Positions 57,015 to 64,000 of a stretch of 64,000 nucleotides of DNA are shown in pieces (within the stretch, counting starts at the first letter, position 1; every line of letters begins with the position of its first letter). The notes under the pieces were generated by a model that was given only the letters and a program-made list of their open reading frames with translations, ran no database searches and had not been told where the DNA came from. The stretch comes from Palsa-744 sp963734815. GTDB taxonomy: Bacteria; Actinomycetota; Thermoleophilia; Solirubrobacterales; Solirubrobacteraceae. The stretch lies in the NCBI GenBank assembly GCA_963734815.1, contig CAVTIH010000001.1, forward strand, positions 868,001 through 932,000, written 5' to 3'. The translations under genes were made by a program, and so were the position numbers.

Positions 57015-58271
57015 TCAGCCTCCCACCTCGGCGTGGATCGCCCCGGGGCCATCCGCCGTCCTGCCGAGGCCCTCGGCGTTGGCGCCGACGAGGATCGAGA
57101 TCTTCCCGAGGTGCTTGTTTTCGAGCATCAGCTGGTGCGCTTCGGCGACGCCGTCGAAGCCGAGTGTGCGCCACAGCACGGGGCGGATCTGGCCGGAGTC
57201 GATCAACTCGTTGGCCTTCGTGCACTCGTAGGCGTTGGCGAAGTGGCTGCCGATGATCTCCTTCTGCTTCATCCACAGGTAGCGCACGTCGAAGTCGAGG
57301 TTGAAGCCGGTGGTGCCGGCACAGATCACGACCTTGCCGAACGTCTTGACGGTGAACACCGAGGTCGGGAACGTCGCCTGACCCACGTGCTCGAAGACGA
57401 TGTCGGGGGCGTCGCCGAGGATCCCCTTGACGCGCTTGGCGAATTCGCGCGACACGCCGAAGCGTGCCTTCTCCTCCTCGGGGGACTCCCCGCCTTTGCG
57501 CATCATCCCCGTGAACTCCGCGCGGTCGATGAAGTCCGCGGCGCCGAGGCGCTTGACGAGCGCGCCCTTCTCCGCGGATGAGACGACGCCCACGCAGTGC
57601 GCGCCGGCGGCGGCGCACAGCTGGGTGGCGAACACGCCGAGGCCCCCGGCGGCGCCCCAGATCAGCACCTTCTGGCCGGCCTGCAGGTTGCAGCGGGTGA
57701 TCAGCATGCGGTAGGCGGTGAAGTACACAAGACCGTAGGAGGCGGCCTCCTCCCAGTTGAGCGCAGCCGGCTTGGGCAGCAGCTGCTGGGCCTGCACTTT
57801 GGTGAACTGCGCGAACGAGCCCCAGGTCGTCTCGTAGCCCCAGATCTTCTGCGAGGGAGCGGCCATCGGGTCGAGGCCGTGCACCTCGGGGTCCTCGTAG
57901 GAGGCCTGGTTGCAGTGCACGACGACCTCGTCGCCGGGCTTCCAGCGGGTCACGCCGGGGCCGACCTTCCAGACGACGCCCGACGCGTCGCTGCCGCCGA
58001 TGTGGTGGCCGAACTCGGGGTGGTCGCCGTAGCGCCACACGCCCACCGGCTTGCCGAGGGCGGCCCACACGTTGTTGTAGTTGACGCCCGCGGCCATCAC
58101 GCGCACGATCACCTCGAACGCGCCCGGCTCGGGCACCTCGATCTCCTCGAGCTGGAAGGCGTCCTTCGGTTCGCCCTCGCGCTCCTGGCGGATCACCCAC
58201 GCGGCCATCGTCTTGGGCAGCTCGCCCGGCTCGGTGTCCACCTCGGAGATTTGCTGCAAGTCGATTGCCAC
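57015..58271 (-). CDS. ccr: Crotonyl-CoA carboxylase/reductase
   Basis: The start is GTG 58271; TAGGAT about 40 nt upstream is a probable -10. The 418-residue NADPH-dependent enzyme is a medium-chain reductase. It shows AAGVNYNNVWAALGKPVGVW, HHIGGSDASGVVWKVG, YETTWGSFAQF, AASYGLVYFTAYRML, the Rossmann glycine loop GAAGGLGVFATQLCAAAG (~212-229) and ECTKANELIDSG. These are the marks of the carboxylating Ccr family (GSDASG, NNVWA). It converts crotonyl-CoA plus CO2 to ethylmalonyl-CoA, the entry of the ethylmalonyl-CoA pathway. It is followed by the coupled ABM-like gene. Confidence 0.95.
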   Translation of the reverse strand: MAIDLQQISEVDTEPGELPKTMAAWVIRQEREGEPKDAFQLEEIEVPEPGAFEVIVRVMAAGVNYNNVWAALGKPVGVWRYGDHPEFGHHIGGSDASGVVWKVGPGVTRWKPGDEVVVHCNQASYEDPEVHGLDPMAAPSQKIWGYETTWGSFAQFTKVQAQQLLPKPAALNWEEAASYGLVYFTAYRMLITRCNLQAGQKVLIWGAAGGLGVFATQLCAAAGAHCVGVVSSAEKGALVKRLGAADFIDRAEFTGMMRKGGESPEEEKARFGVSREFAKRVKGILGDAPDIVFEHVGQATFPTSVFTVKTFGKVVICAGTTGFNLDFDVRYLWMKQKEIIGSHFANAYECTKANELIDSGQIRPVLWRTLGFDGVAEAHQLMLENKHLGKISILVGANAEGLGRTADGPGAIHAEVGG

Positions 58272-58349
58272 GGGATGCGACCTCGCATGTCGGGAACGGG
58301 AGGCAACGAATCCTACATCCGCACGCCCCTCCCGCGCTACGCTGCGTCG

Positions 58350-58637
58350 GTGGACGAGCAGAATCCGCCGGAGGAGTCACAGCAGGGCCCCAACATCATC
58401 ATGCCCCCGGAGGAGTTCGCGGGCAAATGGGCCAATGCCGCGTCGATCGCGCGCACGCCGCACGAGTTCACGCTGGACTTCCTGCGCATCGGGCCCCAGG
58501 GGCAGCAGGGGATCGTCGTCTCGCGCGTCTCCTTCTCGCCGCTGCTGGCCAGCCAGCTCGTGGACCTTCTGAATGAGCAGTGGCAGGCGTACACTCAGGA
58601 ATCGGGAGTTCCGACCGAAGACAATGGCGATGACTGA
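58350..58637 (+). CDS. DUF3467 family protein
   Basis: The GTG at 58350 has TACGCT exactly 6 nt upstream (58338-58343), fixing the start and a leaderless mRNA. The 95-residue protein contains MPPEEFAGKWANAASIARTP, HEFTLDFLRIGP and VVSRVSFSPLLASQLVDLL, then EQWQAY: the DUF3467 pattern. Its function is unknown. It is divergent from ccr. The following small gene overlaps its last 14 bp. Confidence 0.8.
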   Translation: MDEQNPPEESQQGPNIIMPPEEFAGKWANAASIARTPHEFTLDFLRIGPQGQQGIVVSRVSFSPLLASQLVDLLNEQWQAYTQESGVPTEDNGDD

Positions 58638-58821
58638 ACGCAATCCCTTCGAGGATCCGCGCAGGCGGCTGGAGCGCACGAAAGTGAACCTGCGGGGACC
58701 CAACGTCACCAACACTTTCGACACCCCTCCGCGCCCCGACGCGCTGAAGGTGTTGAGGGCGGCGATCCGCAAGCATCTGCACGAGCGCCGGCCGGGCGAC
58801 GGGCAGTCAAGCTCCTCTTAG
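58624..58821 (+). CDS. Small basic protein of unknown function
   Basis: The ATG at 58624 (or 58630) overlaps the DUF3467 stop codon and gives 65 residues. The sequence MTERNPFEDPRRRLERTKVN, then LRGPNVTNTFDTPPRPDAL and VLRAAIRKHLHERRPGD is basic and largely disordered, ending in a short amphipathic helix. Overlap suggests co-expression with DUF3467. I do not recognise the family. Confidence 0.45.
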   Translation: MAMTERNPFEDPRRRLERTKVNLRGPNVTNTFDTPPRPDALKVLRAAIRKHLHERRPGDGQSSSS

Positions 58822-58824
58822 AAC

Positions 58825-58867
58825 CCCCAACCAAATGAGATCAAGTCTCATTCGCGTTTGGTTGGGG
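58825..58867. terminator. Bidirectional hairpin between convergent genes
   Basis: CCCCAACCAAA (58825-58835) pairs with TTTGGTTGGGG (58857-58867). Inside, TGAGA (58836-58840) pairs with TCTCA (58846-58850) around a 5-nt loop. The structure fills the 50-bp gap between the small basic protein gene and ygfZ, which converge, and lies just where both need a terminator. Confidence 0.8.
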
Positions 58868-58871
58868 CCTC

Positions 58872-60023
58872 TCAAAAGGGCAGCTCGACCAGCTCCGCGG
58901 TGGCGCCGTGCTCGCCGACAGCGAGCGTGTCGCCCGGGGAGGCCTCGCGGCGGACCAGTGCCAGCGCGATCGTGCCAAGTCGTGGGGACTCAACGACGCT
59001 GCTCAGGCGCCCCACGGGGCGGTTCCCCAGCCGCAGCTCTTCGCCGGGTACCGGGGGGGCCGGATCGAGAGGCTCCAAAAACCGCAGCCCGCGTAGGTGC
59101 CGGTTGGGCTTGCCCCGGTAGTACAGCCGCGCCACCGTCTCCTGGCCGACGTAGCAGCCCTTCGTGAAGCTCACCGCGCGCTCGTTGAGGCCCGCCTCCT
59201 GGGGGATCGTGCCCTCATCCATGTCCACGCCGTAGCGGGGCCTGCCACGCTCCACGCGCACGATCTCCGCAGCCGCTTCGCTGACAGGGGTCGCGCCGGC
59301 ATCGAGGAGGGCCCCTCGCACAGTCTCGAAGTCGGTGGCCTCGCACAGCACGTCGATGCCTTCGGCGGTTGCGATCAGGCGTACGGCCGCCCCGCAGATC
59401 TCCGCGGGCGAGTGCGTGTGCTCGAGCTGTGGGAGTTGGTGGGGAGGGTGCGGAAGGGAGTCGGAACCGGGCGCGCCGGAGGGGGGACCATCGGTGTCGA
59501 ATGTATTGTTTTCGGCTCCAACCAGACGCTCGGCGCACGCTCGCGCGTCGGGGCCGATCAGCGAGAGCAGGTCGCGCTCCAGCGTGCGCTTGTGCAATTC
59601 GACCTCATACCCGATCTTGTAGCGGCGGATCATGTCGAACAGCGCTTGCAGTGCCCCGCGCTCGGTGTCGAGCAGCAGTTCGGCCGGTGGGTCGCTCGAG
59701 TCGGCGTCCGCGCTCGAGTCGGCGTCCATGTTCGAATCGGCTCCCGCTGCGCCCAGGGCAGCCGCCAAGCCAGGCCCCACCGCGAGGATCCGCAGGTCGC
59801 CCAGCATCTTGCCCTTGTTGGTGAGGAACACTGCATAGCGACCCTCGCCGGAGCGCAGGTCGGTCAGCTCATTGGTCACCTGGCCGTTGAGGAACTCCAC
59901 GGCGCCGGCGCCGGTGAGGGCGAGCTTGCCACGCTCGGAGCGGTCCACCAGCCCGCAGCGCTCGGTCAGCGACTCGTATTCGGCGTGCAGGGTGTCGGTG
60001 GCGGCCGTGGGTCGAGGATCCAT
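58872..60023 (-). CDS. ygfZ: YgfZ/GcvT-domain folate-binding protein
   Basis: The ATG at 60023 has TATCCT exactly 6 nt upstream. The 383-residue protein carries the YgfZ signature KGCYVGQETVARLYYRGK (~287-304) and GxxxFLNGQVTNELTDLR near residue 42, plus the C-terminal beta barrel. YgfZ helps assemble or repair certain iron-sulfur enzymes using tetrahydrofolate. Two low-complexity insertions (DSNMDADSSADADSSDP near 96-112, and a Pro/His-rich stretch near 180-205) make it ~60 residues longer than compact relatives. Confidence 0.85.
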   Translation of the reverse strand: MDPRPTAATDTLHAEYESLTERCGLVDRSERGKLALTGAGAVEFLNGQVTNELTDLRSGEGRYAVFLTNKGKMLGDLRILAVGPGLAAALGAAGADSNMDADSSADADSSDPPAELLLDTERGALQALFDMIRRYKIGYEVELHKRTLERDLLSLIGPDARACAERLVGAENNTFDTDGPPSGAPGSDSLPHPPHQLPQLEHTHSPAEICGAAVRLIATAEGIDVLCEATDFETVRGALLDAGATPVSEAAAEIVRVERGRPRYGVDMDEGTIPQEAGLNERAVSFTKGCYVGQETVARLYYRGKPNRHLRGLRFLEPLDPAPPVPGEELRLGNRPVGRLSSVVESPRLGTIALALVRREASPGDTLAVGEHGATAELVELPF

Positions 60024-60103
60024 GAGTCGAGGATACGAGCCCGGAAGCTCTTCCCAGCGGTTTGCGCCGAGTGCGCCCCGGCTGCGTGGCCCGGTAGGCT
60101 TCC

Positions 60104-60529
60104 ATGGCGATGGGACTGATTGGAAAGAGCGAGGGGCCCGGCTCGCCGGCCTCCGGCCGGCTGCGCCACCCTCTTGCCGACAGCTTCCAGCGGATCGTCG
60201 ATTCGCTCCCCGACGACTGGACCGACCTGGAGCTCGACCTGCGGCTCACAGACGAGTCGCGCTACGTCGAAGCGGCGGTCTATCTCGTGACGTGCAACGC
60301 CAGCCCCTACTCCAAACACGACTGGCACTGGCGCCTGCTGGTTGCCCACCGCTTCGGTCACGCCGCCGCGGCGCCGGCGGTGCATTGTGCGCTGGGCCTG
60401 CTCGACGACGCCGGCATCGAAGGGGAGCTGGCGGTGTGCGAGGTGCGGGAGGGCCGCGCGGAGGTCACCCAGATGTGGGGCCGTCCGTACTCGGCGCGCG
60501 AAGAGTTCCGTCGCTTGCGCTCGCTGTAG
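60104..60529 (+). CDS. Conserved hypothetical protein
   Basis: The ATG at 60104 gives 141 residues (ATG 60110 is an alternative: TAGGCT lies 3 nt before the first and 9 nt before the second). The sequence has RLRHPLADSFQRIVDSLPDD, WTDLELDLRLTDESRYVEAA, then SPYSKHDWHWRLLVAHRFGH and AAPAVHCALGLLDDAGI. It is acidic and soluble. A fold of one sheet plus helices seems likely. I do not recognise the family. The only neighbour on the same strand is the fbiC gene 1.7 kb away. Confidence 0.6.
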   Translation: MAMGLIGKSEGPGSPASGRLRHPLADSFQRIVDSLPDDWTDLELDLRLTDESRYVEAAVYLVTCNASPYSKHDWHWRLLVAHRFGHAAAAPAVHCALGLLDDAGIEGELAVCEVREGRAEVTQMWGRPYSAREEFRRLRSL

Positions 60530-60591
60530 GCACGCTCGTCCCGGCGAATGAGCGGCACGGCCTCGCCGATGGGGCGGCGCCGCGCAGCGGC

Positions 60592-61191
60592 TCAGATCGG
60601 GGCGCCGACCTCGTCGCCGCGATGCAGGCGCCGCGATCCGCGCGGGTCGAGTGGGACGATCTGGGCGTTGGGGACGCGGTCGCCCAGCGACTCCGGGTCT
60701 TTGGTGCGCTGGAACAGCGCGATCCGAATCACTCCGCCGTGGCATACGACAAGCGCGGGCACCTCGGCGCGCTTGATGTCGTGGAAGGCCCCCGCCACGC
60801 GCACGCCCTGCTGGGCGAACGACTCGCCGCCAGGGAACCCGAACGTCGGGTCGCCGCCGGCGAAGCGCGCGAACCCCTCGGGGTCTTCGGCCTGCACCTC
60901 GGCGAACGAGCGGTTGGTCCAATCCCCGGAGTCGGTCTCCATCAGGCGGGGATCCTCCCGCGGGTCGAGGCCGATGCGCCGGGCGACGATGTCTGCGGTT
61001 TCGCGGGCGCGCAGCAGCGGGCTGCACCACAGCACCGCGAACTCGTACGTGGCGGCCTGCTCCGCCAGCGCCTGCGCCTGGCCGCGGCCGGTCGCGTCGA
61101 GCGGCACCCCGCCCTGGCCCTGGAAGCGGCCCTCCGCGTTGTAAGCGGTCTGACCGTGGCGGGCAAGGTATATGCGGGGCGGCTGAGCCAC
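60592..61191 (-). CDS. Histidine phosphatase (phosphoglycerate-mutase-like)
   Basis: GTG 61191 was chosen because TATCCT lies exactly 7 nt upstream (61199-61204); the longer reading to 61218 would place that box inside the coding region. The 199-residue protein begins VAQPPRIYLARHGQTAYNAE with the RHGQT catalytic motif (His ~12). Further conserved residues are EFAVLWCSPLLRARETADI (S-x-x-x-R-A-x-x-T), METDSGDWTNRSFAEVQAED and a LVVCHGGVIRIALFQ second His. The substrate could be a phosphosugar, phosphoglycerate or a nucleotide derivative. Specificity is not clear. Confidence 0.88.
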   Translation of the reverse strand: MAQPPRIYLARHGQTAYNAEGRFQGQGGVPLDATGRGQAQALAEQAATYEFAVLWCSPLLRARETADIVARRIGLDPREDPRLMETDSGDWTNRSFAEVQAEDPEGFARFAGGDPTFGFPGGESFAQQGVRVAGAFHDIKRAEVPALVVCHGGVIRIALFQRTKDPESLGDRVPNAQIVPLDPRGSRRLHRGDEVGAPI

Positions 61192-61305
61192 TCGGCCGAG
61201 GATAGCTGTAGGCGTCACGAGCCCGGCCGCGACCGCCGGGTGGACTCTCGGGTCGTGCCGCGTAGATCCGGCAGCCGGCGCACGGCTGCAGACGAGGCTC
61301 CGCTC

Positions 61306-62034
61306 TCAGGCGGCCTCTGGCTCGAGCTCGGCCGGCGGCGGTGCGGACGGATCCGGCACTTTGCGCAGGTACAAGAACGTGTACAGGCCGGCGGCGACCG
61401 TGGCGCCGAGCACTGGCCCCGCGTACCACACCCAGCCGTTGGACCAGTGGTCGCCGACCAGCTGTGGCCCAAACGCGCGCGAGGGGTTCATCGCGGCCCC
61501 GGTGAACGGGCCTCCGAAGAGCACGTCGATCGAGATCGTCAGGCCGATCGCCAGCCCGGCGACGGCGTTGAAAGGCCCGCGCGTGTCCACCGCGGCGCCG
61601 AACACGACGAACACGAGGAAGAAGGTGAAGATCGCCTCAAGCAGGAAGCCGGAGCTCGCATCCACGCCATGGCCCAGCGCCGGCACGCCGAGCTTCACCG
61701 CTTCGGTGGTTGCCCGGGGCAGCAGCTGCTTGACGAACAGCGCCGCCAGCGCCGCGCCGCCAAACTGCGCGACCCAGTAGACGCCGGCGAGCGCGGGCTT
61801 GATTTTGCGCGTGATCAGGAAACCGAACGTGATCGCCGGGTTGAAGTGCCCGCCGGAGATGTGCCCGAGCGCGCACACCATCACGCCGATCGCGAGGCCG
61901 TTGGCGATCGCCACGCCGATCAGCGTTGGATCGCCGACGACTCCAGCGGCCGACGCGGCGCCGGCGCCGATGAAGGTGAGGGTGAAGGCGCCGATCATCT
62001 CGGCTACGGCGCGACGGAGGGTATCTTCGGACAT
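61306..62034 (-). CDS. Aquaporin (MIP family channel)
   Basis: The ATG at 62034 has TAAGCTA-type box TAGCTT 7 nt upstream. The 242-residue protein has six helices, with the first pore motif as HISGGHFNPAITF (NPA, ~70-82) and the second as FTGAAMNPSRAFGPQL, where NPA is changed to NPS. Selectivity-filter residues suggest water or small solutes; glycerol is not excluded. The C-terminus has an acidic Pro/Glu tail. Divergent from fbiC, with a palindrome array in between. Confidence 0.88.
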   Translation of the reverse strand: MSEDTLRRAVAEMIGAFTLTFIGAGAASAAGVVGDPTLIGVAIANGLAIGVMVCALGHISGGHFNPAITFGFLITRKIKPALAGVYWVAQFGGAALAALFVKQLLPRATTEAVKLGVPALGHGVDASSGFLLEAIFTFFLVFVVFGAAVDTRGPFNAVAGLAIGLTISIDVLFGGPFTGAAMNPSRAFGPQLVGDHWSNGWVWYAGPVLGATVAAGLYTFLYLRKVPDPSAPPPAELEPEAA

Positions 62035-62076
62035 GGCGCAAAAGCTACGAGCCGGGTCGGACGGACTTGGTGTAGA

Positions 62077-62196
62077 CCCACGTCGCATGCGACGTGGGCG
62101 CCAGGGCCGCACGCGGCCCTGGCTGGAGACCGCACATGTGCGGTCTCCCCGATAGGTGCATGCACCTATCGGCCGGCTGACGCATGCGTCAGCCGG
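62077..62196. repeat. Array of five abutting palindromes with CATG-type centres
   Basis: Unit 1 (62077-62098, 22 bp): arm CCCACGTCG, centre CATG, inverse arm. Unit 2 (62100-62123): arm GCCAGGGCCG, centre CACG. Unit 3 (62125-62148): arm GGAGACCGCA, centre CATG. Unit 4 (62149-62172): arm CCGATAGGTG, centre CATG. Unit 5 (62173-62196): arm CCGGCTGACG, centre CATG. Units 3, 4 and 5 abut exactly at 24-bp steps; units 1 and 2 and units 2 and 3 are 1 bp apart. Units 1, 3, 4 and 5 are perfect; unit 2 is broken only at its centre (C for T). Arms differ completely between units. It lies between the divergent aquaporin and fbiC genes, upstream of both -10 boxes. No known repeat family fits. Confidence 0.9.
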
Positions 62197-62247
62197 AACA
62201 GCATCGGCGCCTACCGGAACAGCTCTGCCGGGTCATAGACTCAAGGC

Positions 62248-64000
62248 ATGCGCCGCCGCGTCACTTTCTCGCGCAACCTGACGCTGTCGCTTTCGCGCAC
62301 GTGCCGGTGCTACTGCAAGTACTGCGCGTTCGCGACGCACACGGCGCACCTGTACGAGCCCGATGAGGTGCTCGCGATCGTCGACGGCGCCGCGCGGCGG
62401 GGGGTCAAGGAGCTGCTGGTGCTGACCGGCGAGCGTCCCGAGGTCAATCCCGAGGTGGCACGGCGCCTGGAGGAGTACGGGCACGCCGACTTCACCGCCT
62501 ACGTCGTGTGGGCGTGCGAGCGGGCGCTGGAGCGGGGAATCCTGCCGCACACCAACCTCGGCGTCCTCTCGCGCGAGGACCTGATGCGGCTGCGCGAGGT
62601 GACCGCCTCGCAGGGGCTGATGCTGGAGTCGATCTCCGAGCGGCTGATGGACACCGTGCACGCCGGCTCGCCCACAAAGCACCCGGCGCGGCGCTTGGAG
62701 ACGATCCGCGCGGCCGGCGAGCTGCGGATTCCGTTCACCTCGGGGATCCTGGTGGGGATCGGCGAGCGCGAGGAGGAGCGCGTCGCCTCACTGGAGGCGC
62801 TCGCGGCGGCGCACGCCGAGTACGGACACATCCAGGAGGTGATCCTGCAGAACTTCGTCCCCCACCAGCGCTACTACGGCCAGGAGCCGGCGCAGATCGC
62901 CGAGGAGTCGGCGCGGCTGTACTGGCGCACGGGGGTAGACGAGGGCCTCGGCACAGCGGGGGAGGGCTCCCGGGCCGAAGAGGGCGAGAGAGGGCCCGAC
63001 CGCGCGCGCGAGGGCACGGACCTCGGCGCCGATGAGTCCAATCGCGTGCCGGCTCCCGGAGACTTGCACCCCCGGCTGCCGTTGCCCGAGTGGGCTTGTC
63101 CGGTGAGCATTGACGACATGAAGCGGCTGATCGCGGAGGCACGGAGGCTGATGCCGGACGTCGGCATCCAGGTTCCCCCGAACCTCGCGGACTGGTGGCC
63201 GGAGCTGGTCGCCGCGGGCGCGACCGACCTTGGGGGGCTGTCGGCCAATGGCGACCACATCTCGCCCGAGCACCCCTTTCCCTCGCCCCACCAGGTGCGC
63301 AAGCAGCTGCAGAAAGATGGCGTGGCGCTGACCGAGCGGCTGTGCGTGTACTCGCGCTACATCGACCCCGAGTGGATCTCCCGGGGCGTGATGGACACGA
63401 TCAAGGTCAAGTACTGGAGCTTCATCCCGCGGCGGGGGTCCGGCCGTACCGACCCCGCGGCAAGCGGCGCCCCGCCGATCCGCCCCGATCTGGTCGCTGG
63501 GGCGACCGAACGCGCGCGCGAAGGCCTTGCGCTACATGCCGAGGAGCTGACGGCGATGTTCGCCGAGACGCGGCCGGAGGCGATCGAGGGCATGCGCGAA
63601 GCCGCGGACGAGCTGCGCGCGGAGCTCGCGGGGGAGACCGTCACGTTCGTGGTCAACCGCAACATCAACGTCTCCAACATCTGCACCGTGGGGTGCGCCT
63701 TCTGCGGCTTCGGCCAGGGCAAGCGCTCGCCGGACGCCTACGAGCACGACGAGCGGGACTTCGCGCGCCGGGTGCGCGAGGCGGTGGAGTTCGGCGCCAC
63801 CGAGCTGTGCATCCAGTCGGGTATCCACCCCGACTGGAGCCTCGAGGACTATCTGGGGTGGCTGCGCTTCGCCAAGCGCACCGCGGCGGCGGAGGGGTGC
63901 GACATCCACCTGCACGCCTACTCGCCGATGGAGATAGCGCACATGTGCGACATCTCCGGCCTGCCGCCCGCCGAGGTGTTCGCGCGCCTGCGCGACGCCG
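62248..64000 (+). CDS. fbiC: FbiC (fused CofG-CofH), F420 precursor FO synthase, 5' part
   Basis: The ATG at 62248 is preceded by TAGACT (62236-62241) with exactly 6 nt between. The 584 visible codons run off the right edge. The CofG half begins with the radical-SAM motif LSRTCRCYCKYCAFATHTA (CxxxCxxC) and has VPHQRYYGQEPAQIAEE. The CofH half begins near residue 470 with RNINVSNICTVGCAFCGFG (second radical-SAM cluster), QSGIHPDW and HAYSPMEIAHM. Together they join tyrosine and a ribityl-uracil to make FO, the F420 chromophore precursor. A ~45-residue Gly/Glu/Arg-rich insertion (about residues 229-273) interrupts the CofG half. Fusion of both halves is the actinobacterial form. Confidence 0.96.
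   Translation, partial: MRRRVTFSRNLTLSLSRTCRCYCKYCAFATHTAHLYEPDEVLAIVDGAARRGVKELLVLTGERPEVNPEVARRLEEYGHADFTAYVVWACERALERGILPHTNLGVLSREDLMRLREVTASQGLMLESISERLMDTVHAGSPTKHPARRLETIRAAGELRIPFTSGILVGIGEREEERVASLEALAAAHAEYGHIQEVILQNFVPHQRYYGQEPAQIAEESARLYWRTGVDEGLGTAGEGSRAEEGERGPDRAREGTDLGADESNRVPAPGDLHPRLPLPEWACPVSIDDMKRLIAEARRLMPDVGIQVPPNLADWWPELVAAGATDLGGLSANGDHISPEHPFPSPHQVRKQLQKDGVALTERLCVYSRYIDPEWISRGVMDTIKVKYWSFIPRRGSGRTDPAASGAPPIRPDLVAGATERAREGLALHAEELTAMFAETRPEAIEGMREAADELRAELAGETVTFVVNRNINVSNICTVGCAFCGFGQGKRSPDAYEHDERDFARRVREAVEFGATELCIQSGIHPDWSLEDYLGWLRFAKRTAAAEGCDIHLHAYSPMEIAHMCDISGLPPAEVFARLRDA

Noticed and set aside
62077..62196. CRISPR array
   Set aside because: No constant repeat and no spacers: each unit has its own arms and the units abut. 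No cas genes are visible.
62077..62196. Simple cluster of terminators
   Set aside because: The flanking genes diverge from this gap, so no transcript is known to end here, and five in a row would be excessive.

Overview
The window is a high-GC actinobacterial chromosome segment. A fused CofG-CofH coenzyme F420 gene, an F420-type LLM oxidoreductase, abundant GTG starts, many leaderless transcripts and several actinobacterial small protein families all point this way. The style of the secreted proteins (Ig-like plus Cna-B-like repeats, RHS and NlpC/P60 fragments) suggests class Thermoleophilia, order Solirubrobacterales, but that placement is inference. No marker gene was searched.

Layout. 0-4.4 kb is a defence island on the left edge. 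It holds the first three genes of a type III Wadjet operon (jetA, jetB, start of jetC, minus strand), back to back with an XRE/pseudo-nucleotidyltransferase gene and an intact nucleotidyltransferase gene. 4.6-11.2 kb carries an ECF sigma factor with a coupled membrane protein, small secreted proteins, rpiA, a VKOR/DsbA disulfide-forming pair and tRNA-Arg(TCT). 11.2-18 kb encodes large secreted or membrane proteins and a lipoprotein. 17.9-26.2 kb is a gene graveyard of visibly lower GC. It contains a frameshifted YaaC-like gene, an HAD fragment joined to a stray signal peptide, a frameshifted glycoside-hydrolase-like gene, an NlpC/P60 tail, an RHS/hydrolase chimera, a complete IS630-family element, and three paralogous secreted proteins with one intact and one decayed companion lipoprotein. 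26.2-31.5 kb has an M50 protease, a TetR/MFS efflux pair and a secreted DUF4900-like protein.

31.6-58.3 kb is a coherent carbon-metabolism block. Alkane hydroxylase, rubredoxin, a TetR regulator, acyl-CoA ligase and acyl-CoA dehydrogenase feed acetyl-CoA production. Crotonyl-CoA carboxylase/reductase, ethylmalonyl-CoA mutase, MeaB, a MaoC hydratase, a malyl-CoA lyase and possibly the methylsuccinyl-CoA dehydrogenase make most of an ethylmalonyl-CoA pathway. A SucCD-type ligase and GTP-PEPCK lead on to gluconeogenesis. Toxin-antitoxin genes, a GGDEF/HD-GYP protein, DipZ, a VWA protein and an LLM oxidoreductase are interspersed. 58.3-64 kb holds DUF3467, YgfZ, a histidine phosphatase, an aquaporin and the 5' part of fbiC, which runs off the right edge.

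Two sequence-level patterns stand out. First, at least sixteen genes have a TANNNT box ending exactly 6 or 7 nt before the start codon, which indicates leaderless transcription and was used to fix several starts. Second, between the divergent aquaporin and fbiC promoters lie five abutting near-24-bp palindromes (62077-62196), four of them perfect, all with different arms but a CATG-type centre. I do not recognise this array as any known element.
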